Shown piece after piece: positions 23,101-36,900 of a stretch of 64,000 nucleotides of DNA. The DNA comes from Larus michahellis (Eukaryota > Chordata > Aves > Charadriiformes > Laridae). The notes under the pieces were generated by a model. That model worked only from the letters and a program-made list of their open reading frames with translations. It searched no databases and was not told the origin of the DNA. Every line of letters starts with the position of its first letter. Positions within the stretch are counted from its first letter, which is position 1. Where the stretch lies: assembly GCF_964199755.1 (NCBI RefSeq), contig NC_133906.1, positions 9,982,001 through 10,046,000 on the forward strand. Direction: 5' to 3'. The translations under genes were made by a program, and so were the position numbers.

Positions 23101-26100
23101 TCGGGTGCTCACCTGAGCTTCTCCATCCCTGCCTCCCCCCTGCCTTTGCTCCAGCACAGAGCTGCCTGGGGGGTCTCCCCAGCCCCGCAGCGTGTTCCCG
23201 CAGCCAGGAGACTGAGCCGTGGTGCCTGCAGACCAGGGGCCCAGGGTGTCTGGGACTCAACAGCCCCATTAGCCCTCCCTGTGTAAGGCGGGGAGCCCAG
23301 GCCCAGGGCTGCAGGGTGGGGGGCTGCAGCCGCAGGGCTCTGGCTGGGGAGGGAAGCCCCGGCTCGCAGCCGTGCCAGCTCTGGCGGGTGGCAGTGCCTG
23401 GTGGCACACAGGGATCACACACACAGCTTTTCCTCAGGGCAGCAAGAGCAGCCGGGCAGGGGAGGTGGAGAGGGGAGCAGAGCCGGGCTTGAGAATCCCT
23501 TTGCCCAAAATGGCTTAAGGCCATTGCAGCCTGGGGGCCACCAGTGACCCAAGGTCGGTCTGAGGGTTTTATTTGGGATGCCTTTGCACGGGTGTATTTG
23601 GGATACATTTGAGGCCCCAAGTACCACCGTGACAACCGTGTGCACCCACCCGAGGATCAAACACGGGGCCGCGGGAGGAGAGCTGTGGCCGTGGGTGTCT
23701 GTCCCCTTTGCCAGGCTGGGCCGCGGGAAAGGGCAGCTGTCACAGGAGCCGTCGGGAAGGCAGGAGGGTGCCCTGCACCCCCTCCCCGCCATGCTCTCTT
23801 AATTCCTGTGGTCTCTGGAAAGCCCCGGAGCGCTCTCCAGCCAACAGAGTGACCTTGAGGACCGGACGAAACCACAGGGATCTGCCTTTTGCTGCCAGGT
23901 GGACGAAGCCCCTCACGCCATGGGGCTGACAAAGTCCCAAGGGAAAGGGTGCATCGCCCTGGGGCTGCTGGCATGGGGCGTCCCTGCCTGAGGACCCCCT
24001 CGGGTCATGGCAGGGCAGGGGCACACGGGGCAGGGGCTGGCATGCTGGCTGAGCTTTTCATGGTGGGTAGTGTTGCCCGTCAGCTCCAGCTGACTCATGT
24101 CACGTCAGGGCAAGGCTTGGCTTCCCAGCGGCATGAAGCCTGCCCCAGACCATGGCACTGGGCTGAGCTGCGGCCAGGGCAGGCGGCTGCGGGGTGTGCA
24201 GGTTATAAGGTTACATGAAGAAAGAGCATCTCCCGGCGGGATGCTCCCCTCCCTGGCTGCGTGCCATCCGCCTGCCCGGCCTCAGCTCGGCGCCTGGGAA
24301 TCCTCCAGCTCCATCCCCCATGGCAGGCCCTGGATGTGGCCCAGGGATGGCAGGGTCCAGCTGCAGGGATGTGCTCCGACAGCAGGGCTGAGTCACAAGG
24401 AAGGGGGAAGCAGGGTTAGTCCCCTCTGCCTGGGCAAGTGTCACCAAGTTGGTGGTGCTAACAGCATTGTTGTCCTACCCAGGCTTGCCTTGTGGGCTAA
24501 ATCTTTAACCAGATCAAGGGTTCAACTTTATCAGTGGCTGGAAAAACATGGCATTGTTTTCCTGGGGCAAAGTATCTTGATCCCTGCAGAAATCTCAGAC
24601 ACAGCTCCTTTTCCTGGGCCCCACTCAGCAGCTGCCCAGCGCTTGTGTCCAGCCCTTTGGTACAGGGACCCATGGGACCCTCTGGGGCAGGGAACACCCT
24701 GTGCCCTGTGCATGGCCCAGGCTCCCAGCTGGCCGCATATTCCCTCCAAAATCCCAGTTTGCACAGACCTGGGCGCAGCAGCACGGTGTCAGCATCGAGG
24801 AGCTGGCACTTCCCCTTGCAGGGTGTGCCTGGGCATGGATTGCCCTCCTGGTGGGCAGCACGGGAGGAAAGCCACCACCAGAGCAGAGACCGCCGTGCCC
24901 CCTCGAGGGGAGCCCCCGGGCTTGCATCAGAGTCCCCTGACCAGCCCTCCGGCTCCCCAGCCCTGGGAAACCTTCCACAACCCCTGCCCAGAGCAGGATG
25001 ATTGATTATCGTTATTAACGCTGGAGAACGGTTTCTGTGCACATCCAGGTGGTTCAGGAACAATTAGTCATCCACCAGTGAGGTTGTGGCGGGCTGCTCC
25101 TCTGTCCCTGCTGAGGTGGGAGCCCTCTGCCACACGAGCAAGGGTCCGAGGCGGCTCCTGGCACTCCCGGCGTGGCTGGAGGGAGCCCTATCTCCTCGCG
25201 GGCTGTATCTGATGGGCGCGCTCCCCGCCAGCCCTTCCTGGGAAAGGGCAGGGCTTTGGCAGCGGTGCAGCCCCAGGGCAGGGCTCGGTCTGGAGCTGAC
25301 CCCTGTGCCCCCTGGGCATCTGATGGGGAGAAGGAAGAGGGTCTGCAGCCCCCAACCCCATGGCAAACATTTACCCCCATCCAGGGTCATGCACCTGCAG
25401 CAGCTTGTGCTTTTACATGGGGTGGGTACAATGGAGGGGCTGAGGAGGAGGGGAGGGGGGCTCATCCCTGGGACGGTGGGTGCCACCCGGCAGCCCCTGG
25501 CACAGTGGTCCTGTGGGGCCGCGCCAGGCACAGCTTCAGCTAGGAGCTCATCTGGCAGCGCCGCGACAGCAGGGACATTGGCAGCAGCCGGCTGCCGGCT
25601 GGGAAGGGGGGGCCGTAATGACGGTCCATCTCAGCAAAGGTAGCAGAGCATGAAAGCAATTTCACACTTTATTAGACAATTCAGGTGCCGGCTGCGCGAG
25701 CCTGGAGCGAGCACTGCTGTTCACACCTCTGCTCGTGTCTTGCCACTCTCCGTGGGGCTCAGCCCTGCCCCAGGCCACGCAGCACCGCCCTCATCACGGC
25801 TGGCGGCACAGCCAGCAGGGCCAGCCTGGGCCGCGGGGGGCCAGTGTGCCAGGGCTGCTGGCTGCTTCTCGTGGGCCACCCTGCTCCCAGACATGGGCGG
25901 GCACCTGGGAACAGTGGAGCCGCCGGCTGGCTCTGCTCGGAGCCAGCGCAGCCTGGCAGTGGTGGTGAACTCGAGCACCACGGCTGCAAGCACAGCTCCG
26001 CTTGGGGCTGGCCATGCCCTTCAGCCCAGGGCAGCTGGGTGCCCCCCTCTCCCCTCCTTCCCTGCCCACTGCAGCCCTGCTGCACCTCGACTCCCCTTCT

Positions 26101-29100
26101 GGCACTCTGCGGTGAGGGGACGGGCCCTGGTTTGGGAGCCCAGCCTTGGGGCTGCCCTGGCAGCTGCTTTCCTCTCCTGCCTCCCTACCACTGGGGTGCC
26201 CCGGCAGAGCCAGCGGACACATTGACACCTGGGCACGCCACCATCCTCCCTGACATCCAGGTGTCTCCATCTGGAGATACGCTTTGCGGCTCCCCACCCT
26301 CCCCACGGCCACTGCCATGTCCCCAGGGACCAGCACGCTCCGCAAAGCAGGGGAGAGCACAGTCTGGGCTGCCACCATCCTGCTTTCCGGCATGCGGCTG
26401 GGCTGGCGCCCGGCACCTCAGGGACACGGCCGTGTGCTGTCACACCCCGCGGGTGGACACTATCCAAATGCCTGCATGTCCAGGATATGAATCAGCCCGG
26501 ATAGGGGTGCAGCAGCCGCTCCTGGACAACCCAAGCCGCCTGGCAGGCTGCTCCGGCAGCCAGGCTGTGCCGGTGCCAAACCCCGTGCGGGTGGGCAGGC
26601 AGGTTGCAGGCAGCAGCACCTGCCCGGCTCCGCTGCCACCTTGCAGATCAGCCCCGGGCACCGCGAGACCCCAGCCTGGCACGTGTTTCTCTCCCCCTTG
26701 CACGGCCCTCGCTCCTGCAGTGACAAGGCACGGCACAGCGGCACCCGGCCGGGGCGATGTGTAACCTTCACCTGACCTCCTGGCGAGGAGCCGCCCCTGC
26801 CCGGCTGTCGCCTTGTGCCCCTGGCCACGAGCACGTTCCGCCAGGCCAGCCAGAGCATTCCTCCTGGGAGAGCCTGTCCTCGCCGGGCTATTTAAAGGCA
26901 CACTTGTGCCCTTTATTCCCCCTCATGTTTAGGCTGGAAGAGTCCCGTACCCTCTGGTGGCTCCGAGGGGCACTTCCAGGCTCGGGGCAGCAGCAGGTGC
27001 AACAAGCGTGGGTGAAATCATGGGAGAGGTGAAGGATGTCAGCACCCCGTGTCCTGCAGCCAAGTACTATCTTGAGGATAGACCCCGTGGGAAGGTCCCA
27101 TGGCCATGGTTGTCGGCAGCAGGACTGGTGGGTACTGCCGTGCCCAGCTCATCCCTTCAGGTCCAGAGAGAGTCACACGAGCTAATTCTCCTCTTCCTAG
27201 TGGGGGTGTCCACACTGCACTCCAGGCACCGCTGGGATCTCGGGGCAGGCAGGGCACCAGTGCCACCACTGCTGGGCAGGGTGCTGGTCCTGGCTTGCTC
27301 AGCACCATATGAAGGAGCCTCTTGGTGCCTCGGCTGGATCCAGCTTGGAGCACAACTGCGTGCAGGGGGCAGCCAGCCAGCGTCTGACACGAGCAGCATG
27401 TCCCCAGTTCGCTGCCACTGCCTGCAGAGCACTGGTGTGTGGCTCATGTACATCTCCTGGTGGGCTGTTTCCACCTTGCCCTTCATGCCTGTCAACCCTG
27501 TCAAGTGCTGGTGGATGGACGTTTGGTGGATGGAGTGGGGACCCAGGAGAGGCAGCGGGGGTCTAGGACATCTCGCAACAGCCTGCACCCCCCGTGCTGG
27601 CTGCAGGCAGGACAAAGAGCTGCTTCTGGCTGGCACTGGCACACAGGCAGCACCGGCGGTGCCTGGAGCAGGGGGAAAGAGGAGCTGTTATTTCAGAGCA
27701 CAAGAAATCCTGAGTCCTGATGAGCGTGACGGAGAAAGCCCAACTGGTTTTGTAAGCTGCCTATCAAGTCCTGCCTGCCCCTGGTCTCCTTCCAACGGGC
27801 AGATCAGGGCACAGGCAGCAGCAGTTTCTCAATGCTCCTTGTCCTGCTGCCACCTTTCACTCTCCGAAGGGTCCTGGGCACCCTCAGGCTATGGAGCAGG
27901 ACCTGCCCGAGCTGCTGATTCTTGCCACTGCCTGTGCTGGTGCGTGGCTGATTGCATCTGTGCCCTGCTGAGCCGGCAGGAAGGTGGCTCGGGAGGGAAA
28001 TCCAACCTGATGTGATTTGATTAGGAACAGAAAAATCCAGAGAAGCCATCAGCAATGAGCTGGAGGTGTGAGCCCTGCCGCGGTGGGGCCAGGGCTTGGT
28101 GGGCAAGGCTCAGAAATACAGTGCCCGTGCAGTAGCACTCCCTGCCCCCAGCCTGCCTGCTTTCCCGTCCCGAGGAGCCCATCGGCTTTTCCGCAGGCTG
28201 GGCGCATCCCCAGGCAATGTCCCCAGCTCCGGTGCTGCCGTCCCCTCCCAGGTTTTGTGTCAGTGAGCATTTGCTCAGGGCTTTCAATGGCACCTGGGTG
28301 GAGGTAGCAAGCCCCAAGTCGCCCCACAGATAAAGCCCCAGGACCCTGCAGGTACAACGGAGGGTGAGCCCCACAGGCAGCTCTGCCCCAAACCAGGCAC
28401 CTGGTCCCACGTGTGGGGTGCACAGCGAAAGCAGAGCAGCATCTGGGGCCTGTCCCCACCTGCCTGGCACCTACCCTGTCCCTCCCCACACAGTGCAAGC
28501 TTGGGTGCAGACATGCCACCTCTGCCCCCCTGCCCAGTGTGGCTGCGGGGCAGCACTGTGGGAACCCGCACCCAGTCACCGTGCCGCCAAAGCACGTCCT
28601 GCGGGGAGCCCGTGGGCGGCCGAGCGTGCTGCCTCCCTGCCGGGCAGGGTGCAGGAGCCGGCGTGCCAGCGCTCGCCAGCCCGGCCATCACACCTTTTTG
28701 ATGTGGGAAGCGGCAGGTGCCCAGGGCAGCCGGGACGACGCCAGGCTGCTGCACCGGCGGGTGCCTCTGCGCTCTGCTGCCCGTGGTGGGCGAGGGGTGG
28801 GCAGCATGGCACCGTGGGCAGAGCTCTCCCGTGGAGGGAGCACGGTGCCAGTCCCTGAGGGCTGCAGCCGGGAGCTCCCGAATTTCCCTCTGACACTGTG
28901 TCAGTGCTCTCATGAGCACAGCTCCCTGCCCTGAGCCCCAACAGCATCTCGAAACAGCACAGCATCAGAGCAAACCATGGGGAAACTGAGGCACAGAGCT
29001 GTGATGCCTCAGGCAGTGGTGGGAGGGAGTGCTGTCTCTGTCCCCAAACCAAGCCTTAGGTCAGGGACCGACCGACACAGGTTGGTTCTCCCCAAAACCT

Positions 29101-29594
29101 CTTCCACGGGGCATGTGCTTCTAGACAGCAGGCGTGTGTCAAACCACTGGAGATTTGTGTGGGTCGGCAAGGGGGACAGCGTGCCCTGAGCCCCCCAGGA
29201 GCTGTGCTCTCCGTCCCCAGCCCCGAGCAGCACCGGCTGGGAGGGAAGCGGTGCACAGCCGGCCATCAGCCGCTGCCCCGGCACCGCCAGCCCTGCCACC
29301 TCGGGCTGTCCCCACGTCTCCCAAGGACAGGGACACTCCATCCCAGCAGCGAAACCCCTCCGCAGCCTGCCAGCCCCCCACCAAAACCAGCGCTCCCAGC
29401 GCCCGGCCGCGGCATGTGGGGCGGCTCTGCCACCTCGCGGCCGCGCTGCCACGGCCACCGCGCAGCCCACGGCACGGGGGGGAGCCCGTCGGCACGGGAG
29501 GGGCAGCGAGACACTGCCATGTATTGTAATGTCAGCGCACCAGTGACGCGACACAGCATCGGTGGCGCGCAGAGCGCTTCTCGTCACCAGAGCT

Positions 29595-29934
29595 CAAAGT
29601 GTACAACTGCCCAAAGGAGGGTGTCCAGAGGTGGGGGTCGGTCTCTTCTCCCAAGTGACAGGCGATAGGACAAGAGGAAACGGCCTCAAGCCGCGCCAGG
29701 AGAGGTTTAGACTGGATATTCAGAAAAACTTTTACACGAAAAGGGTTATTAAGCATTGGCACAGGCTGCCCAGGGAAGTGGTTGAGGCACCATCCCTGGA
29801 GGTATTTAAAAGACGGGTAGACATAGCGCTTAGAGATATGGTTTAGTCATGGTTTCTGTCAAGAGTTAGGTTGATGGTTGGACTCAATGATCTGAAAGGT
29901 CCCTTCCAACCCAGGCGATTCTATGATTCTATGA
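29595..29934 (+). mobile_element. CR1 LINE, truncated 3' end
   Basis: The 3' region of a chicken-repeat-1 non-LTR retrotransposon. Translated, part reads [18 protein letters not shown], the usual tell-tale of bird CR1 3' ends. The element ends in GGTCCCTTCCAACCC and the terminal octamer repeat ATTCTATGATTCTATGA at 29,918-29,934. It is 5'-truncated, as nearly all CR1 copies are, and non-coding. It lies about 0.8 kb beyond the ARHGEF37 stop codon and may be part of, or just past, that gene's 3' UTR. Confidence 0.95.
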
Positions 29935-30700
29935 AAGGGGTCAGTAGCATCAGCCCCGTGGTGCTGCGGGGGGAAACTGAGGCCAGGAGCGGTGCTGGGT
30001 GGCCAGGAGGGCTGGGGAGGACCCTGACCACCACACTCAGCCTGGCACCCTCCCATCATTGATGCTGCAGCCGGGTGCAGGCTGGCATTGATGTGCCCTT
30101 TAGCAGGATGTGAAGGCTGTGCTGCTGAAGGAACCGCAATGGCACACCACAGTGGGCACCCAGGCAGGAGTGACACCCCGGTGAGGAACAGGGAGACATG
30201 TCTCCGTGGTGCTCCACCTCAATCTCTGCACTCAAACCAGCGATTCCTCTGAGAGCCTCTTCCCAAGAGCCTGAGATGCTGCATGCCAGGCTGAAGACCC
30301 CCTCTGCAGCACTGCACCCTTTGCAGCTTGGTTCTGATCTAACCTGGGGACAATGCTGTCTTGTCACCCCTAGGAACACTTTTGTTACTGACATGGATTT
30401 CAGCAAATCCCTGGAAAACCGCAGCCACCTGCCCTCACTCACTCGTGCTCCTTTCCTTTGTGCAAATACCTATGGGACATGGCACCCTCACACCTACCCA
30501 TTAAAACGTGCCTCCAGACTGCCGTCCCTCGCACCCGCATCTCCCGGGCCGTATTCTGCCAGACGCTTCCCACCGCCTCCCTGGCCCGGGGCCACCACAG
30601 CCGCTCTCCTCCAGCATCTCCCGTAGTGAGTCTTCAGGGTGCCAAGAGGACGGCTCTCATCTGATGAAACCTGTGCCCTTGGGTGCCGGGCTGGCCATGC

Positions 30701-30910
30701 TCACACAGGCAAGCTCCAGCCCATGGGCTCCTGCACAGGGACGGTCACCAGGTAGCTGGAAGGCACGTAGCCCCTCTGGCCGTTCACATCCACCAGGCTC
30801 CACTCCTTGCTCCCTTTCTTGTCGTGTGGCTCCAGCACCACCACGGGCTGCCCTGCCTGGAGGCTCACCTCCTGCGGACTCCTGGCTGCGAAGGAGAAGC
30901 CGGCGACCAC
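30701..30910 (-). CDS. ARHGEF37: ARHGEF37 last coding exon: second SH3 domain and stop
   Basis: Encodes residues 618-686, starting [20 protein letters not shown]. It contains the SH3 hallmarks ALYDY-equivalent AGFSFAAR, the WSLV tryptophan and the GYVPSSYL end, and finishes WSLPV-stop at 30,701. The acceptor is CTTTCCCAG. The C-terminal WSLP is also present in the mammalian protein. The 3' UTR continues leftward. I saw no canonical AATAAA between here and the CR1 at 29.9 kb, so its end is unplaced. Confidence 0.95.
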   Translation of the reverse strand: MVAGFSFAARSPQEVSLQAGQPVVVLEPHDKKGSKEWSLVDVNGQRGYVPSSYLVTVPVQEPMGWSLPV

Positions 30911-33900
30911 CTGGGAAAGGCAGGGGAAGGAGGGAGGAAGCCCTTGCTGGACACGAGGATCAAAGGGGGAAAGAACACATGGCAGGGCAGGACCTAGAGG
31001 GGACACGGAGGTGGATTCCAAGAGGGCACTGCAGTACTGCCATCTATGGAGGGACATCGGGGACCCCACTAAGCACAGTTCTCTTGCTTTGTCCACCCCA
31101 GGTCCCAGCAAGGCAGACACCAGCCTCGCAGGGCACTCGGTCAGGGGCTGTGACACTCCCCTGCGAGGCACATGGCTGCACAGGTATGATCACATGTGTG
31201 CTGGAAAAGCAGGTCCACCTTCCCACCCACACGCTGCACACACAAGGGGTAGCATGGAGCTGGTGGGGTTGCTAGGAATGGCCCTGGGGGGTGTCCCCCT
31301 CTCTCACCTGGAAAGCTGGGGTGAAGGTGGCCACCTGGGGCCTGGGAGCTTCAGGTGTTGCGTACGAATGTCGCCTTCTCTCTGTGCCACTCTCCAGGGC
31401 TGGCATCTGCATCCCGGTCTGCTGGCTTTGTACCGGGCAATAGGGCCGGAGTTTTCCAGCAGGCACAAACCCTCGAGGACCTGGAGGACACGCACACACA
31501 CAGGTCATGGGGCCATGCTGCCTGGCACATGTAGGACTGATTGGAGGAGAGAGGAATGACAACTTGGCTGTTGCCTGGCATGGCACAGCAGCCCTGTTCA
31601 AACTGATCCATCACTAGGGGATATCCAGCAGCAAAACCCCCTAAAAAGGGGTTTCAAGATGTTTCTGTGTGCATGGGATTCTCTTTGCCAGCCATGATGA
31701 GCCACGAGTGCTCCCCCATGGGGAAACCTGAACTTTACAGCTAATGGCTATGGGCGCAGCTGGCAAAGCAGAGGTGGGTTTGGGCTGAGCAAACCCTGGA
31801 AGGGAGGACCCGGGAGGCAATGGCCCGCTGTTTCATCCAAGGTGAGGAAGTGGTTTGGGTTTGTGTCCTGACCCTGGTGCCAAGGCGAGGAGAAGCTCCC
31901 CGTAGCGCTCACAGTACCTCCAGCATCCACCAGCCATCTGCTCGTGTTCCCTTTCGTGTCCATACTTTGCAGCAGAGCTACAATCTGTCCCCTTTGCAAG
32001 GTCAGGTCCAAGTCTTTGCTGCCACTGATGTTGCTCGTCACTTGGTAAAGTTTGTCTGGGCCGTGCTTGCTCACAAGGGAAAGGACCTTCCGCTCCTCGG
32101 CAGGGTTCAGAGGCTGGTGGGGAGCAAAAGACACAGGAACACGATGGGACACACAGGAGACTGAGGTCCTCCATGTACACGTGTTCTCCTTTCTGCAGGA
32201 TCACATCCCAGTGAGAGGTTAGAGGAGAAACTCCTTTACACTATCTGCTCTGCCTCATGGTTTGGGGATGAATGTCCAGAACCAGAAGAGCTGAGACTGT
32301 TTCCTCCCTGGTTACTCCCACTCAGCTGCTGTCAGGGGCTTGGGGGAAATACTGTAGCTGTGGCAAGCCCCCATGCCACTTTCTGAGCCAACTTTCCCAA
32401 GGAGATGTTCTACTCTGGTAAGCCACAATCCTACCTCTTCATCCAGCTGGCCTGAGACACCCCCTTCCCAGCTCCTACCTGTGCCACAGGGCTTGGTGTG
32501 ACTGTCTCGAACGTCTGGCAGAAGGCATGGAGCTGAGCGTCAGACTGCTTCAAGGTGTCATCCACCATCTTCCAGAAACCGGGCAGAGGCATGCGACCGT
32601 GGGGCATCTGTGAAGACAGACCCTGAGATCAGAGTAGGCCCTGGGGAGGGGAAGAGCTGTGGGTAGGGTCAAACAAAAGGAGCAGGAAGAAAAGAGGTGA
32701 GAAAGCAAGATAACAGACCTTGTCACTTAAGATGAACTTTGCATCTAGGATGTGGTTCCCCTTGGCAAGGAGAGCCGCTGCTCTCTGGCTTTAAGCCCCC
32801 TGCCCTGCCCAGGGCAGTCACACGTGCGGCTCTTGGGCTGTACCCAGCCCATGGCAGCAGTCCCTGGGTCCTGCTGTCCTGCCCCAAGCCCACAGTCCGT
32901 CTCACCTGACTAAAAAGGGAGACAGGTGGATGTAGCTCTGGGGTAGATGTCCGCATGTAAGCATCCCAGACTGAGCAAGGGGAATCCACCCTCATGCCTA
33001 GGTATGTACGAGCAGCGCCTGAGAGGATACGTCCAGTGGTTGCATCTTGTTCTCATCCTGTTCGTGGGTCAGGCCGGAGCCATGCCCTGCCCCAGGACTC
33101 TGGACTGGCCTGACCCACCATGTTTGCAAATGTCAGGCTCAGAGTGCTGTGCAGTGAGGGAGTCCTGGGAGATATCTCCCAGGGGATGGAGGTTCTAGGG
33201 ATGCTCGTTTCTCAGGCCAGAAGCTGTCCTCCTCCTCGCCTTCCCAGCACAGAGCCCTCAGGAGCTCCGAGTTAACACTGATCTCTCAGGCAGCACATCA
33301 ATAATTTACCAGTGGTGTCCTCAAAGAGAGAGCAGGACACTTCCTGGCAGTGGAAAAGAGAAAATTTAGCTTTCCCTAGCTGAAGGGGAGGAGAGATCGC
33401 CTACAAATGCTAGGCAGGGAGCTGTGTGTCTGCAAGAGCAGGCTTGGGATACAGCAAACCTTCAGTGCCCCAACATCCAAATGATGTTCCAAGCCTGAAG
33501 AAGACAGGTCCGCCTCAGCACGTGGACGGTTTGGGCACACACACCACGGGGTCACTCTCACCTGCTCTAGCGCCTTTTCTGCCTGGTGCAGGACCTGGGC
33601 AGCCAAGTCCCGTTGCAGGGTGCAGAGGGAGCACAGTATCTGCCCCAGGATCTGCAGAGCCACTTGGTTGAACTGCGGGAGCTCGGCCACAAGCAGGGCA
33701 TTGATGGCAAGGTAGGTGTTCATGGCTGCCTGCTCGTCGTATGTCACGCTGCCCATCTCACTCTTCCGCTCCTGGATCTCCTCATAGTCCAGCAGCTTGT
33801 CCAGGCGCTTCTTGACCAGCTGTTGTGGCCCCACCAGCATGTCTGAGAGGCTGCAGAGGGGCTGGCAGACCAGCCTGTCCAGTCGCCGCTTCTGTGGAGC

Positions 33901-36900
33901 GAAAGTACCCAATCTCCACATGAGCTGCCCCCACAGGCCCAGCTGTCTGCATGGGGCACCATCTTACACAGGAGAAAAGGCTCAGGGACCTGTTGAGGGG
34001 CTTGCGTGGAGTGAGGAGCGTCTGAGGCATCCTTCCCTGAAGGCACACAGGATGCCAACCAAAGCATACCCTTGGCAGAGAGCAGTCACGCATGCCATGA
34101 TTCAAAACTTGTGCTCCACGCAAATGATTGGGTAGGACCCTTACGTGCAAGGTCCCATGGGCCAAGGAGGGTGTTGCAGTGACTGTCCCATGCAGATCCC
34201 AATGTCCTGGTTGGACGGAGGCCCTCAGCCCAGGGTCTGCATGGTTAACCCTCCCTGTGCTGGTGCTCCCTGGGGATGCCAGCATCCAGGTGTGGGGTTC
34301 AGGCTGCCCTGCCACATTCTTTACTGCTCAGAAAACCTCCCTGACTGCGTTTACGGTAGCAGCCACCACCCAAGCGGGAGTCCTGGTGGTGGAAGGAGAC
34401 AGATGGGTGGCTCACAAGGTATGGGTAGGTTGGACTGAGGTTTGGGGCCAAACACCTGTGTGGGTCAAATAAACAGTACATTGTGTTTCCCACCATCCTG
34501 TGCTCTGCCGCAGCCCTGCCTCCATGGCTGGCCATGAACATGTCAGGGCCCTGAAGGCACAAAATAGGCTTTAATGGCCCAAATCAGCCTCACCTGGGGC
34601 CTCCACCCACACCCCTGCCCGCAGCCCATTTAAGGGCCTTCAGCTGCTGCCTGAATATCACTGTGGGTATGGTGGTTTCTACCTCTGTCTCCTGGGTGGA
34701 TCTTGGACCTCTGCTGCAGGTAGCTCACTCCTGGATGAACCCATCAGATAGACATTGCAGCTTGTCTCCAGCCCTGGATGGGCTTTAGAGCTGTGTTGTA
34801 GCCATGTCCCTAGCCCTACCTCCTCTTCTTTCCTGGATGGACCCTGGAGCTGGTTCCTCACTTCACGTGTCTGGGACTGCTGATGGATCCTGTTACTGAC
34901 CCCTGGCTCTGCCTGCAATGTTCAGGGGACTGTGCCTGTTGGTGAGGACACTGCCTTTTCTGAGGTCCCCCTCAACTCTTAGCTGCCCTGCCTTGGGGGA
35001 GCAGCCAGGCCCTACTGGTGTGAGCAATGCGTGGTTGAAGGAGATCTACAGGGAAGGAGCACTCACAAACTCTGGGAAAACAGTGCAATGGAGGTATTCT
35101 GCGAAGCGGCAGTACTGCTGGGCGGGTCCCTCGTCGATCTGCAGCTCACGCTTGTGTGGGGTAGGCAACAGGAAAGCCTGGAAGAGAGAAAGCCATCAGA
35201 CCTGACCTGTTACCCATCTGTAACCTATCCCTATGTTCTCAAAGACATGCCGTGTCTCAGTCTGGGCGCTCTGTGCTAGCAGCCTAGCGGGACTGATGCT
35301 CTGGGCTACTCTCGTCTGCAAGTTGCGGAGCTCGCTTCAATGTTAACAAACCTCTCCCTCTGAGCAGGGATCATGCACCAGCTTGCAAAAGCACTCCTAC
35401 CCCTGCAAGGTGGCCAAGGGCTGCCCTGTGGCCCCAGGCAGCCTGCCCCAGCTTGATGTTTTCTGGTGCTCTGACTCTTGGGTTTGGTGCTCCAGTAGCT
35501 CCATGGAGTTTCTTGCATTTGTGTACAAAATCTTCCCCCTACCTCTGCATGGAGAGTGAGACTGGTGGGAGAGGAAAGTGGCAGAAAGATGGTTTGGGTG
35601 GAGACCCTCTTCTGCTTTGAGAGGCTTTGCTTTAATGTTAACTCTGTGGGCAGCAGCTTCCTTCCTGCCTGGTGGCAGATGTTGACCCACAACCTCTAGA
35701 CCTAGAGAAGGGAGCACTGAGCTCCCTGAGCCCCAGCCTGCTGCTGGTGCCAAGAGAAGCCTGGCCTCTGAGTGCCCTGATCTCTGTCCTAGATCTCTTT
35801 GCCTGTGGTTGTGTTTTGGAGGCCTCTCCTTGCCTCAGGAAGGACTGGAGATGGAAACATAAAATGGGAAAGGGGTTGACCCTTTGAGCAGAAGGTGGCA
35901 GCTGAGACTTGTGTGCTTTTCCTCAACCTTACAGGGGCTCTTACACAAGCAGAGGTGGCTGTGGTGATCTTGCATGCACCAAGATTTGCCTCTCCTTGTG
36001 GTGGAGGCACTGGTAGAGACAGATGCACAAGAGGGAACTGCCAGACAGCATAAAGAGTGGCTGTCTCTGCCCTATGAGAACATGTCTTCATCGGCTCCTC
36101 AGGACGTCTCTGAGAAGCTTTCAGAGGGAGACAGACGGGGCATGCATGCAGCCCCACCTTCCCCCACCAGCAGTTCCTCTGAAGCTACACCCAAACCCCA
36201 GCATGACTCCACACCACAGCTCGTGATCTAGGCTGCCCAGCCTATTTGCAGCCACTTGATGTCCTGGCTGAAGCCAAGAAGCTGGCTTACAGAGATGCAG
36301 CTCACTGAGGGGCAGTGCCAGGCAGGTCCCCAAGAGCACTCGATGTCTCAGAGGACGGTCATACCTTGTCCCCCTAGCTGATGCCATGTCTCACTGTGAC
36401 AGTCGTTTTTTTCTGTTCTAATTGCATTTTACCCCCTCCTTGGGCTACAAGGAGTCTTTCTGTCCCCTTTTCCTCCCTCCCAATCCTAGATGGGGAGCCC
36501 TTGTCAGTATTTTCATTACAAGGTCTCTCCAGCCCTTGAATTGCTGCTTTCTGAACCCTCTGTTATTTCCTGAGACTTTTCTGATAATACAGCGTCTGGG
36601 GATTTTGCCATTGCTCATACTTTCATTTCCCTCAGATGCCCCAAGGGATTTCCACGAGAAAATCACAGCAGCTACCCCGCTGGGTCATTTCAGAAGGGAA
36701 GTTTGTTGTTTCCCTGATTTGGGAACGCTTCTGCCTTATACCTGTTATGCAAGAATTCCCAGGCTGAGCAACACTTAGCCTTCCCAGCTATTTAATGCCT
36801 TGAAATAACGACCAGTTTAAGGACCAATTATTCCTAAATGACACCCAGCTCAGACTGTGTCAACGAAGCCTTGACTTTGTTTTAAACTTCGCTGTATCTG

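Larger units (their letters stand above)
10391..29594. other. Intergenic DNA between PPARGC1B and ARHGEF37
   Basis: No gene can be supported here. Several open frames of 200-360 codons (for example 24,097-25,005, 25,685-26,764 and 26,957-28,015 on the plus strand) overlap long frames on the opposite strand. They lack recognisable domains and have the Pro/Gly/Ala/Arg/Cys-rich composition expected of chance frames in GC-rich DNA. Mammals have no protein-coding gene at this position that I know of. The stretch holds small repeats, listed separately, and two AT-rich islands (about 18.5-19.0 kb and 22.05-22.14 kb) that stand out from their surroundings and could be conserved regulatory DNA. Confidence 0.7.

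Noticed and set aside
24097-28015. Plus-strand open frames of 300-359 codons (24,097-25,005; 25,685-26,764; 26,957-28,015) as candidate new genes
   Set aside because: They overlap long frames on the other strand, have no domains or splice-consistent partners, and show the composition of random GC-rich frames.
29562-29846. 94-codon plus-strand frame with a protein-like sequence
   Set aside because: The sequence is the translated 3' end of a CR1 LINE, not a host gene.
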